A program made the position numbers and the translations under genes. Shown here in pieces: positions 34,253-42,379 of a DNA stretch of 64,000 bases. Under the pieces are notes generated by a model. It worked only from the letters and a program-made list of their open reading frames with translations. It searched no databases and was not told the origin of the DNA. Source of the DNA: an uncultured Eubacteriales bacterium (GTDB lineage Bacteria; Bacillota; Clostridia; Oscillospirales; Oscillospiraceae); contig UQZA01000003.1 of assembly GCA_900545515.1 (NCBI GenBank), positions 82,252 to 146,251 of the forward strand. The letters are read 5' to 3'. Position 1 is the first letter of the stretch; every line of letters starts with the position of its first letter.

Positions 34253-36334
34253 TTAGTTGCCTACGTTTTCACCGGGCAGCTCGGCATTGGCCTGCTGTGT
34301 CTGGCCAAAATAAACGTCCATAATCGCCTTGGCCACCCGGGACAGGTTGCCACCCTGAGCGCCCTTCTCCACAAAGACCGCAATGGCAATCTGGGGATCT
34401 TCATAGGGCGCGTAGCACACAAAGGAGCCGTTGTCAGAGCCCTGAGAGCTGTGCTGGGCCGTGCCGGTCTTGCCAGCAACCGCCACGGGATAATCCCCCA
34501 GATAGGATTTGACTGTGCCCCGGTCGTCGGAGACAGCCATGCGCATGCCGGTGGTATAGGCGTAGTAGGCGTCGTCACAGATGGGGCAGGTGCTGAGGAC
34601 CTCCGGCTCCGCGCTGGCCACGAGGGTCTGGTAATCCGATGAAATCACCCGGTTCAGGAAGGTCGCCCGGTACCGGACGCCCCGATTGGCCAGGGCCGCA
34701 GTGTAGGAGGCCAGCTGAATGGGGGTAAATGCACACTCGGACTGGCCGATGGAAAGCATCAGCGTGTCCGCATCGTACCAGCCGGACCGGCTGGGATCAT
34801 CGGCATACAGCGCAGCCTTGCTTTCGGCGTTGGCCCGGTGTCCCTGCTCTTCAAAAAGCTCCACCCCGGTTTTCTCCCCCAGGCCCAGGTCCTTGGCCAC
34901 AGCGTCGATGTCCGGCATACCTGTGCGGATACCGGCTTCATAGAAAAAGTAGTTGCAGGACACAGCCAGCGCCTCTTCCACATTGATGACGCCGTGGGTC
35001 TGCTTATAGTTGGTGTAGATGAGGCACTGGGGCGTATAGCCCTCGTCTTCATATTTGGTGTACACACCCTTGTCCTCAATGGTGGTGGACGAGGAGATCT
35101 CCCCATCGTTGATGGCGGCAATGGTCACCGCCATTTTAAACACGGAGCCAGGCGCATAGGTGGCCTGAAGAGCCCGGTTGTACAGGGGATCCCATTCCGT
35201 CTTCAGCAGCTGGTTAAAATCCTGGGAGTAGGTGGCGGGATTGTAGGTGGGGTAGCTGGCGCAGGCCAGAACCTGGCCGGTTTTCACGTCTATGGCCACC
35301 ACTGCGCCGCCCTCGGCGTCCTGCCCCTCGTGCTTTTGCCCCAGGCCCTCCTCCCGCAGCTCCAAAATCACCTGCTCCAGGGCAGTCTCGGCGGCAATCT
35401 GCATGTTGAGGTCAATGGTGGTCTCCACATTGGCGCCGGCTTTGGGCTCGGTCTGGAAGTACTCCGAAACCACGTTGCCCTCGGTATCTACGGTGGTGAG
35501 CTTCACCCCGTCGGTGCCGTGGAGGTACTCCTCGAAGGCAGCCTCGAAGCCGCTCTGGCCCACATAGGCGTCCATGGAGTAGCCCTTATCCTTGTATTCC
35601 GGCCACTGTGAGGCTTCAATGAGGCCGAGATTTCCCAAAATATGGGCGGCGTGGGTGGTGGCATACTCCCTTACGGTGGAGGACTCCACCGTAAGGCCCG
35701 GTGTATTCAGCTCCAGAATGGCAGACAAATCCTCTGAGGAGACGTCTTCCAACAGGGTATAGGCCGGCAGGCTGGTGAGGTCACTGCGCAGCTCCAGCTC
35801 ATACCGCAGCCCCACCACCAGGCGTACCTCCCGGTCCTCCCAGTCGTTGGGAATCCGGTAGGCGCTACGGAGCTGCTTCATAAGCTGGGCGGCAGAAATG
35901 TCCGAGTCCCACTCCCGATAGCTCAGGAAGTCCTTAAAATACCCCTGCCAGGTGGAGGAGAGCTGGGAGAGGGTGTATTCATAGGGCTTTTCCAAGGTCA
36001 CCGGAAGGTGCTCCAGATAGGAGATTTCCCGCTCCTGCAGGAGGTTGACCAGCTTCCGCAGGGCTTCGTTGGGATGATCCGAATTGTAAATCACGTAGTT
36101 GTTAAACACCAGATTGTAGCTAGCCCGGTTGGTCACCAGCACATTGCCGTTCCGGTCCAGAATTTCCCCACGGGCGGCCGTGACCCGGCTCCAGGTGGTA
36201 TAGGTGGACTCCAAACTGCTGTTGGGATCGGCGTCCCGAATTTGCAGGCCATACATCCGGAATCCAAACAGGCCCAGCACAGTGGCAAATAGCAGCAAAA
36301 TCGCCACCGCCCGGTTTCGGCTTACTCTTTCCAT
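34253..36334 (-). CDS. mrdA: Penicillin-binding protein 2 (elongation transpeptidase)
   Basis: It has 693 residues: one N-terminal membrane helix (about 10-28), a dimerisation domain and a transpeptidase domain. Catalytic motifs are S397-V-F-K400 (APGSVFK), S459-C-N461 and K622-T-G624. It crosslinks peptidoglycan during cell elongation and works with RodA and MreCD. Its start overlaps the end of mreD by 13 nt, the classic mreC-mreD-mrdA order. It is the target of beta-lactams such as mecillinam. Confidence 0.95.
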   Translation of the reverse strand: MERVSRNRAVAILLLFATVLGLFGFRMYGLQIRDADPNSSLESTYTTWSRVTAARGEILDRNGNVLVTNRASYNLVFNNYVIYNSDHPNEALRKLVNLLQEREISYLEHLPVTLEKPYEYTLSQLSSTWQGYFKDFLSYREWDSDISAAQLMKQLRSAYRIPNDWEDREVRLVVGLRYELELRSDLTSLPAYTLLEDVSSEDLSAILELNTPGLTVESSTVREYATTHAAHILGNLGLIEASQWPEYKDKGYSMDAYVGQSGFEAAFEEYLHGTDGVKLTTVDTEGNVVSEYFQTEPKAGANVETTIDLNMQIAAETALEQVILELREEGLGQKHEGQDAEGGAVVAIDVKTGQVLACASYPTYNPATYSQDFNQLLKTEWDPLYNRALQATYAPGSVFKMAVTIAAINDGEISSSTTIEDKGVYTKYEDEGYTPQCLIYTNYKQTHGVINVEEALAVSCNYFFYEAGIRTGMPDIDAVAKDLGLGEKTGVELFEEQGHRANAESKAALYADDPSRSGWYDADTLMLSIGQSECAFTPIQLASYTAALANRGVRYRATFLNRVISSDYQTLVASAEPEVLSTCPICDDAYYAYTTGMRMAVSDDRGTVKSYLGDYPVAVAGKTGTAQHSSQGSDNGSFVCYAPYEDPQIAIAVFVEKGAQGGNLSRVAKAIMDVYFGQTQQANAELPGENVGN

Positions 36335-36903
36335 GTCTCACCTCCGATTTTCCCCAGGGCCAAAACCAGGGGATATAGGGCGCAGCAGGCCAGGCATGTC
36401 CCCAGCCCGCCGCCCAGAGCCTCCATCCACCGTCCGGCAGCAGTGCTCCCCAAAAAGAGGCCCAGGGAAAACATCAGCCCCTGGTGCAGAAGTACACCCG
36501 CCCAGGCGCACAGCATCACAGGCCAAAACCGCCGCTGCAAATACCCTCCCCGGAAGGCGGACAGCAACACCCCGGAGCAGGTGACCACCAGCAGGGACAC
36601 CGGCCCCAGCACCGCCCCGGATAAGCACCGGAACACCCCAGCCAGGAGAGCAAACAGCCCCCCGGACCCCGGCCCCTGGGTCAGGCACACCAGGAGCAAA
36701 TACCCAGGCACCAAGTCCGGACAGCCCCCCAGGACCTGCACCCGGCTGAACACCACGTCCTGCAGCACTTGGAGAGCCAGATAGACCAAAGAAAATAGAA
36801 ACCATTTGAGGACCGTTTGCCGCTGCCGGGGGGTGAGAAACAGCTTCCCCATGAGGGTGGTGCCTTCGCCCTGTTCCAATTTGGATAAAAGTCGTTTGTT
36901 CAT
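36322..36903 (-). CDS. mreD: Rod shape-determining protein MreD
   Basis: It has 193 residues with about five hydrophobic helices and AGGAGGG upstream of the ATG. Sequence conservation in MreD is low, so the call rests on size, membrane pattern (LKWFLFSLVYLALQVLQDVV, LVPGYLLLVCL, GGLFALLAGVF) and its place between mreC and mrdA. It is part of the elongasome that steers lateral wall synthesis. mreB is not in the window. Confidence 0.88.
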   Translation of the reverse strand: MNKRLLSKLEQGEGTTLMGKLFLTPRQRQTVLKWFLFSLVYLALQVLQDVVFSRVQVLGGCPDLVPGYLLLVCLTQGPGSGGLFALLAGVFRCLSGAVLGPVSLLVVTCSGVLLSAFRGGYLQRRFWPVMLCAWAGVLLHQGLMFSLGLFLGSTAAGRWMEALGGGLGTCLACCALYPLVLALGKIGGETWKE

Positions 36904-36974
36904 CGAACCCTCCTGAGAGTCGCCCCATGGGGGCGGAACGGGAATCGCTTAAAAGCCCGCTCCGGGGCAGCCCC

Positions 36975-37793
36975 TTACTCGTTCTGATAACTGGTCAGGA
37001 TGAACACCTGCTCCATATTCTCAAAATCTGCCGCCGGGGTCAAAAGCGCATACTTGGCCACCCCGGTCTCGTCAAAGCCGGCGTCAGCCACATACCCCAA
37101 AATGAGGTCCCGGGGATACAGGGTGGAACCGGCTGTGACCACCGGCTCATTGTTCCGGATCACAGCATCTGTGGGCAGGTAGTCCATCCGGAGCATTCCC
37201 TCCGCGCCAGTGGTGTAAGCGCCCTGCACCATACCGGCATAGCCGGAGGAGGCGATGTTGGCGCTCACCTCCAGGGCAGAGTCCAGCACCGTGGTGACTG
37301 TGGCCCAGTTGGAGCCCACCGCCGTCACCAGCCCCACCACCTCCCCCTGGGCGGTGATGGCCACCATGTCCTCGGCAATGCCGGAGCCGGAGCCCTTATT
37401 GATGGTAAAGGAGCTGGTCCAGTCATTGGAGTCCCAGGTGATGATGTAAGCTGACGCCAGCTGATAGTCCTCCTTCTCTTTTTTTAGCTCCGCCAGCTCC
37501 CGCAGGCGCTCATTTTCCCGCTGAAGGCTGTCCGCCGTCCGGGCGTCATCCTCCAGCTCTGCAATCCGGGCCCGCAGCTCCTGGTTCTCCGTCTCCAGGG
37601 CCTCATAGCGGAAGATATAGCTATACAGCTTCTGGGCCTGGCGGGTCAGGCCGGTGGCGCCGGCTCGCAGAGGCGTCAGGATGGTCTGGACTACCTTCTG
37701 GGGGCCGAAGCCCCCGGTGAGGGCCAAGGCCACAGCCAGGACCACCGTCAGAGCCAGAACCACTTTCGCTTTGGAATTCAAATGTTTCTTCAC
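36975..37793 (-). CDS. mreC: Rod shape-determining protein MreC
   Basis: It has 272 residues: one N-terminal membrane helix (about 8-28), a coiled coil (about 58-105) and the two-barrel MreC domain (about 110-268) with SYAG..SSGYAGMVQG and GSTLYPRDLILGYV. It lies outside the membrane, activates PBP2 and links the wall machinery to MreB filaments. It is 6 bp after maf and 71 bp before mreD. Confidence 0.96.
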   Translation of the reverse strand: MKKHLNSKAKVVLALTVVLAVALALTGGFGPQKVVQTILTPLRAGATGLTRQAQKLYSYIFRYEALETENQELRARIAELEDDARTADSLQRENERLRELAELKKEKEDYQLASAYIITWDSNDWTSSFTINKGSGSGIAEDMVAITAQGEVVGLVTAVGSNWATVTTVLDSALEVSANIASSGYAGMVQGAYTTGAEGMLRMDYLPTDAVIRNNEPVVTAGSTLYPRDLILGYVADAGFDETGVAKYALLTPAADFENMEQVFILTSYQNE

Positions 37794-37799
37794 AGCCCC

Positions 37800-38369
37800 T
37801 CACACCCCCAAAATTCTCACGCCCAGCTTCCGCAGCTGCTGGGCCAGAGCACACAGGGGAAGGCCCATGACGTTGTAAAAATCCCCCTCCAGCCGGGTGA
37901 CAAACAGCGCCGCCAATCCCTGAATCCCGTAGGCCCCGGCTTTGTCCAGCGGCTCTCCCGTTGCCACATAGGCATCAATTTCTCCCTCGTCCAGGGGGCG
38001 GAAGAATATATGGCTCACCTCTGTCTGGGTCAGAACCGTACTGCCCCGGCGGACGGTGAAGCCGGTCATCACCTGATGGTCCCGGCCGGACAGGAGCCGC
38101 AGCATCTCCGCCGCTCGCTCCTCCGTCCCGGGCTTTCCCAAAATGCGCCCACCGCAGACCACAATGGTGTCAGCGGCAATCACCACATCCTGGGGGCCCG
38201 CCGGTGCGGCCATGGCCTTGGCCCGGCTCACCCGGGCCACCTCCTGAGCCGGGTCCTTCCCCGGCTCCATAGCTTCGTCAATGTCCGCCGCCCGGACGGA
38301 AAAAGAAAGTCCCATTCGCTCCAGCAGCTCCCGCCGCCGGGGGGACTGGGACGCCAAAATGATCTCCAT
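37800..38369 (-). CDS. maf: Maf family nucleoside triphosphate pyrophosphatase
   Basis: It has 189 residues from ATG 38369 (GGGAGG 10 nt upstream). It hydrolyses non-canonical dTTP/UTP-type nucleotides. Typical blocks are ILASQSPRRRELLERMGLSF, DTIVVCGGRILGKP and DKAGAYGIQGLAALFV. It commonly neighbours mreB/C/D in Firmicutes, as here, where it sits between the U32 gene and mreC. Confidence 0.96.
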   Translation of the reverse strand: MEIILASQSPRRRELLERMGLSFSVRAADIDEAMEPGKDPAQEVARVSRAKAMAAPAGPQDVVIAADTIVVCGGRILGKPGTEERAAEMLRLLSGRDHQVMTGFTVRRGSTVLTQTEVSHIFFRPLDEGEIDAYVATGEPLDKAGAYGIQGLAALFVTRLEGDFYNVMGLPLCALAQQLRKLGVRILGV

Positions 38370-38391
38370 TTGGAATGTGCCTCCCAACCGT

Positions 38392-40473
38392 TTATTCCAC
38401 GCCCCGCAGGTACAGCCCCCGGGTGCAGCCGCCGGGCGCGAAGGGGGCGGCGGTCTCCCAGGCCCGCAGAACCCGGTCCACCTCCTGGGGATTTTCTGTA
38501 GTAAACAGAAGCCGCAGAGCATACAGGCCCAGGCCGCTCCAGTCCTCCCGCCGGTCCAGCCAGTACAACTTTTTGCCGTTGAGCACCAGGCTCCGGCAGG
38601 TGCCGCAGTCCCGGATCACCGGAAACTCCTCTCCCTTCCGGTCCATAAGGCGGGTTGTGCCGGACTGGCAATCGCACCGGCCGGTGCGGCCCCGAATCAG
38701 ACAGTTTTCCGTCACCATGAGGGGCAGCCGCCCATAGACAATGGCCTCCGCCGGGACCGCCTTGGACATATCCCGGATCTGAGGCAGAGTCATTTCAAAG
38801 GAGACCGTGGCGCTGGCCAAACCCAGGGCACGCATGGCATTCATGGACCGGCTGTTGTAGAGGTTGAGGCCAAAATCTCCGCAAATGGCAAACCCCCGGG
38901 CCCTGGCCACCGGAATCTGCCCCAGATTCCCCAGGAGCACGTGGCGCACCCCCAGATCATAGACCTCGTCCAGCTGCCGGGTGATCCCTGCCAGCTCTCC
39001 GTCGTGAATCACCCGGGGCAGCACAGCCGCCAGCCGGACCCGGCGGACCATCTGGGCGTAGAAAGCCCGGTCCTGAACCAGGAGGAACAAAGGCACATAC
39101 AAAAACAGGGGCTGCATACTCAGCAGCTTCTTCGTCACCTGACTGGTGGAGGTGACCTGCACCGTGAGACCCGGGGCCTCCCGCTGGCCGGGGTAGATCA
39201 TAGGCCCCGTATATTTGCCCAGAGGCGTCTCTTCCCGGCGGCCCCGCAGAGCGGTGAGCTGGTCCAAAACCTCCCGGCGCATGCCGTTGATTGCCGCAGC
39301 CGGGAGACACAGCCCCGGTTCCACCACAGCTTTCACCTGGGCGCAGACATAGGCCGTGCCGCCGGTTTTGGCCAAGCGGGAGGCGAGCTCCTCCACCGTG
39401 AGGGCCCGGCGCACCGCCGGCTCCGGCCGGGGGCCTATGGCTTTGCACACATTGCCCAGAGGGTCCTGAACCGCCAGCATGGCGGAATCTTGATTGACAA
39501 TCATATAAAACTCCACGGGAACCAGGGGATTCTCCACCGATTCATAGGTGGCCCGGGCCTGTGCCAGAAGGGCCCGGTCCTCGCCCCCCTCCTGCCGGAC
39601 GCCGAACATGGCCGGACCTGTGCGGCCCCGATAGTAGCCGTCGGTAAAGCCCTGGCGGCTGAAAATGGCCTCCAGCCGGTCCATCTGTCCCCGGGTCACC
39701 CGGCCTGCATCTATGGCCCGCCGGTAAATTCCCGTCACCGTGGCCACGTATTCTGGCCGCTTCATCCGGCCCTCCAGCTTCACCGAGGCCACTCCCATCT
39801 GCTCCAGCTCCCGTAAATAGGGGGCCAGGCAGTTGTCCTTCAGGCTGAGGGGGTGCTTATTTTCAAACCGGCCGTAACCGTAGGGCAGGCGGCAGGGCTG
39901 GGCGCACTGCCCCCGGTTGCCGGACCGGCGGCCAATGACGCCGGACATGTAGCACTGGCCGGAATAGCACATGCACAAGGCGCCATGGACAAACACCTCA
40001 ATTTCCACCGGGCTGTTCCGGCAGATTCGGGCGATTTCTTCCTTGGGCAGCTCCCGGGACAGCACCACCCGGGAAACTCCCAGGGCAGCAGCCTGGTGCA
40101 CCCCATCCAGACTGTGAATGGTCATCTGCGTGGATGCATGAATGGGAATACGGGGGGCAATTTGACGGCACAGAGCCAGGACGCCCAAATCCTGGACAAT
40201 GAAGGCGTCCACCTCCGCCCGGGCCGCCGCCCGAATGAGCTCTGCCGCCTGGGGACACTCCCGGTCGGAAACTAGGGTGTTTACCGTCAAATGCACTGCA
40301 ACCCCCCGGATGTGGGCGTACTGCACCGCCTCCCGCAGGGTTTCCAGTGTAAAGTTCCGGGCGCCCTGGCGGGCGTTGAAGGGCCCCACTCCCAGATACA
40401 CCGCATTGGCGCCATTTTGCACTGCAGCCCGCAGAGCCTCCATGGATCCGGCGGGAGCCAGTAATTCAAGCAT
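38392..40473 (-). CDS. U32 family protein with DUF3656 domain (RlhA-like)
   Basis: It has 693 residues. The N-terminal 300 residues form the U32 barrel (LLAPAGSMEALRAAVQNGA, IHASTQMTIHS) with the Cys cluster C-M-C-Y-S-G-Q-C and GQCAQPCR that holds an Fe-S centre. The C-terminal half is a DUF3656-type domain with a late Cys pair. E. coli RlhA, of similar length and layout, hydroxylates C2501 of 23S rRNA; that role is likely here though U32 proteins differ in substrate. It is the first gene of the leftward run ending in sir2. Confidence 0.9.
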   Translation of the reverse strand: MLELLAPAGSMEALRAAVQNGANAVYLGVGPFNARQGARNFTLETLREAVQYAHIRGVAVHLTVNTLVSDRECPQAAELIRAAARAEVDAFIVQDLGVLALCRQIAPRIPIHASTQMTIHSLDGVHQAAALGVSRVVLSRELPKEEIARICRNSPVEIEVFVHGALCMCYSGQCYMSGVIGRRSGNRGQCAQPCRLPYGYGRFENKHPLSLKDNCLAPYLRELEQMGVASVKLEGRMKRPEYVATVTGIYRRAIDAGRVTRGQMDRLEAIFSRQGFTDGYYRGRTGPAMFGVRQEGGEDRALLAQARATYESVENPLVPVEFYMIVNQDSAMLAVQDPLGNVCKAIGPRPEPAVRRALTVEELASRLAKTGGTAYVCAQVKAVVEPGLCLPAAAINGMRREVLDQLTALRGRREETPLGKYTGPMIYPGQREAPGLTVQVTSTSQVTKKLLSMQPLFLYVPLFLLVQDRAFYAQMVRRVRLAAVLPRVIHDGELAGITRQLDEVYDLGVRHVLLGNLGQIPVARARGFAICGDFGLNLYNSRSMNAMRALGLASATVSFEMTLPQIRDMSKAVPAEAIVYGRLPLMVTENCLIRGRTGRCDCQSGTTRLMDRKGEEFPVIRDCGTCRSLVLNGKKLYWLDRREDWSGLGLYALRLLFTTENPQEVDRVLRAWETAAPFAPGGCTRGLYLRGVE

Positions 40474-40545
40474 AGCTACACCTCAAAACATATAAAAGCA
40501 CCAAAAGCCCACCGCCCGGGGCTCAAACCTCTGTGATACCGTCTC

Positions 40546-40755
40546 AAAAACGGCAAAGCGGAAAGCAACCTGGCAAAATCCTCTCAGGGCTTGCCGCCCA
40601 CAGGGGAATGAGGAAGCTCCATCCCACTCTCCCTGGACATGCCCATAGGAGCACATACACTCGCACCCAACGTGTGGGTTGGGGCATCCACGGCGCACCA
40701 ATTCTTTGCCGGAAAAGCCCGGAGGAATTTTTCGTCAAGCCGAGATTGCTTTCTT
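40546..40755 (-). ncRNA. Structured RNA, about 210 nt, candidate 6S RNA
   Basis: No gene fits here, yet the minus strand shows a -10 box TATAAT (40762-40767). The expected start near 40755 falls at one arm of a closing stem, GAAAGCAA (40753-40746), which pairs with TTGCTTTC near the 3' end (40568-40561). Inner pairs GGGCTT/AAGCCC and CCTC/GAGG continue the rod. A CGGCAAAG/CTTTGCCG pair leads into TTTTT (40550-40546), a terminator. A long interrupted rod with a central bubble and this size suit 6S RNA, which binds RNA polymerase in slow growth, but I could not confirm family sequence motifs. Confidence 0.5.
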
Positions 40756-40761
40756 TTGGTT

Positions 40762-40795
40762 ATTATAACACACTCCCCCTGGCAGTGCTAGTCAA
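40762..40795 (-). promoter_or_regulatory. Promoter of the structured RNA
   Basis: The minus strand has TATAAT (40762-40767). TTGACT (40790-40795) is 22 nt upstream, too far for a classical -35, and the correctly spaced hexamer is TAGCAC. Confidence 0.4.
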
Positions 40796-40889
40796 AAGGG
40801 GGATTTCCCAGAAAAAAAGCAGGGGAATTCCGCCGTGGCCTCCTCCCTGCTGTAAAGTAGACATAATTCAGAACACGTCGCCCTCCATC

Positions 40890-41020
40890 TTGTGGACAAT
40901 CCAAGTCTTTCCACAGATTCCACAAGTTTGTCCACAGGTTTTCCCGTGGAAACGCCTGAAATTTCAGGGCTTCTCCGGAACCGGTGGAAAAACGAAGTAA
41001 TTTCTCCACATCTGTGCACA
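40890..41020. promoter_or_regulatory. Cluster of DnaA-box-like sequences
   Basis: Within 131 bp occur TTGTCCACA (40928-40936 and inverted in 40891-40899), CTTTCCACA (40907), ATTCCACAA (40917-40925), TTCTCCACA (41002-41010) and CTGTGCACA (41012). Several are one mismatch from the DnaA box TTATCCACA. The stretch 40796-41063 carries no gene. No dnaA or dnaN is near, so this is not a standard oriC; a DnaA-binding control or titration site is possible. Confidence 0.5.
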
Positions 41021-41063
41021 AGTGGCTCCGCCGGTTTCGGCCTTACCATAACGCCGGGCAGAT

Positions 41064-41531
41064 TTACAGGGTCACCTCCAGCAAAGCGCTGCCCGCCTCC
41101 AGATTTCCCAGGGCCAAGGGGTGGACCTGCTGCGGCGAGCGGTTTACCACCAAGGGCGTGGCGGTGAGAATCCCGGCCTGCTGCATGGCCTCCAGGTCAA
41201 AGCGCAGCAGCTCCTGCCCCTGCCGGACCTGGCAGCCGCAGTCCACCAAGGGCTGAAAGCACCGGCTGTCCATTTGATTGGATCCGATGCCCACCTGGAG
41301 GACCACCTCCAGCCCCTCCGTCGTCCTGAGACCCAAAGCATATTTTTTGGGAAACACAAAATTCACCACAGCGTCACAGGGAGCCAGCAGCCGCCCCTCC
41401 TGAGGGAACAGCACTGCCCCAGAGCCCATCAGGCCGGAAGCAAAGTACGTATCCGGCGTCTCTCCCAGTCCCGCCGCCCGTCCGGTGACGGGGCTGGTGA
41501 GAATCTGTGTTTTTGAGGTGTCATCATGCAT
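41064..41531 (-). CDS. PTS glucose-type EIIA domain protein lacking both key histidines
   Basis: It has 155 residues from ATG 41531. The fold pattern of EIIA-Glc is clear from TSPVTGRAAGL, MGSGAVLFPQEGRLLAPCDA, FPKKYALGLRTTEGLEVVLQ and the closing TPLVV. At the two conserved positions the residues differ: Y64 replaces the first His (HA in KxHAxGL) and Q79 replaces the phosphorylated His (VHFGIDT becomes LQVGIGS). It therefore cannot be phosphorylated in the usual way. It may be a regulatory relic. It lies 104 bp after a 76-residue protein; no other PTS gene is in the window. Confidence 0.85.
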   Translation of the reverse strand: MHDDTSKTQILTSPVTGRAAGLGETPDTYFASGLMGSGAVLFPQEGRLLAPCDAVVNFVFPKKYALGLRTTEGLEVVLQVGIGSNQMDSRCFQPLVDCGCQVRQGQELLRFDLEAMQQAGILTATPLVVNRSPQQVHPLALGNLEAGSALLEVTL

Positions 41532-41635
41532 AAGAAGCGTCTCCTTTCCCCAAGGCAACGGCCCAAAGAGTCGAAACGCCCCCGAAGGCGGAACCATTCC
41601 CGCTTCCGGAGGCTTTCGTACAGCATACTGCACAC

Positions 41636-41866
41636 TCAGTGGGATTCGACCCAGGCGTCCACCTTGCCCTTGGCCAGGCACTTGATGTCCTCCTTGGCAT
41701 AGGCAGATGCAGGGCCGCCACGGAAATACAGGAAGTACAGGCCGCCGGGAGTTTGGTACAGCGTCTCCTCGTAACCGGCGGGATCGCCGAATTCCCCCAC
41801 GGTGTGCTTTTTCACCAGAGTAGCGGTTTCTGTGTCGTACTCGCGCTTGCAGATGATCTTCTTCAT
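41636..41866 (-). CDS. Small conserved protein of unknown function
   Basis: It has 76 residues and AAGGAGGG 10 nt upstream of the ATG. It is hydrophilic with a Gly-rich centre (ETLYQTPGGLYFLYFRGGPA) and no signal peptide or membrane helix. The composition and strong ribosome binding site indicate a real gene. I do not recognise it. It precedes the EIIA-like gene on the same strand and may share its transcript. Confidence 0.75.
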   Translation of the reverse strand: MKKIICKREYDTETATLVKKHTVGEFGDPAGYEETLYQTPGGLYFLYFRGGPASAYAKEDIKCLAKGKVDAWVESH

Positions 41867-42208
41867 TGGGAATCAACCCTCCTTTATATTGAGACGGCCT
41901 CACTCGCAGGCCTCCAGGGCCTGTGAGCTTTGCCGGAGTATCCGGAACGCCGGCCTGCACAGGTAGAATTTCACCTGTGCGTTGCCTTATTATAATCCAA
42001 ACAGACTTCCATTGCAACGGTCCGCCTCCGGAAAAACCAGTCTGGCGTTGCCAAACTTTTGGGCGGTGTTGCCTGTGGTTTTCGGTATTTTACCCAAAAC
42101 CAGCACGCTCTTTTTGAGCAAAATGTCGAATTTCCAACGGTGGCTGGCGCTCTATGCCCCTGAGGTGCGGACAGACCACTCCAGAAAATGGCCGCCACAG
42201 GCTTGCAT

Positions 42209-42249
42209 ATGTCCACAGAAGGCATGTGCAAATTGCACAATTTTTCACA
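42209..42249. promoter_or_regulatory. Second group of DnaA-box-like sequences
   Basis: ATGTCCACA (42209-42217), TTGCACAA (42233-42240) and TTTTTCACA (42241-42249) lie just upstream of the ald promoter in the 513-bp gene-free stretch 41867-42379. Confidence 0.3.
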
Positions 42250-42290
42250 GGTCTCCCCAGGACAGCTTTGTAAAATTTCTGGAAAAAGGA

Positions 42291-42319
42291 TTGAAAAAAC
42301 GGCATAAATACGCTATGAT
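42291..42319 (+). promoter_or_regulatory. Sigma-A promoter of ald
   Basis: TTGAAA, 17 nt, TATGAT. A perfect hairpin CCGGACCGCA...TGCGGTCCGG (42335-42357) follows in the leader, ahead of the AAAGGAG ribosome binding site. Confidence 0.65.
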
Positions 42320-42379
42320 GCAGAAGTAACTCTCCGGACCGCAGGCTGCGGTCCGGAAACATTGAAAGGAGTCTTTACC

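Noticed and set aside
38281..39816. 511-residue open frame antisense to maf and the U32 gene
   Set aside because: It is the complement of two well-supported genes and has atypical composition.
40890..41020. Chromosomal replication origin
   Set aside because: DnaA-like boxes are present, but dnaA, dnaN, an AT-rich unwinding region and perfect box arrays are missing.
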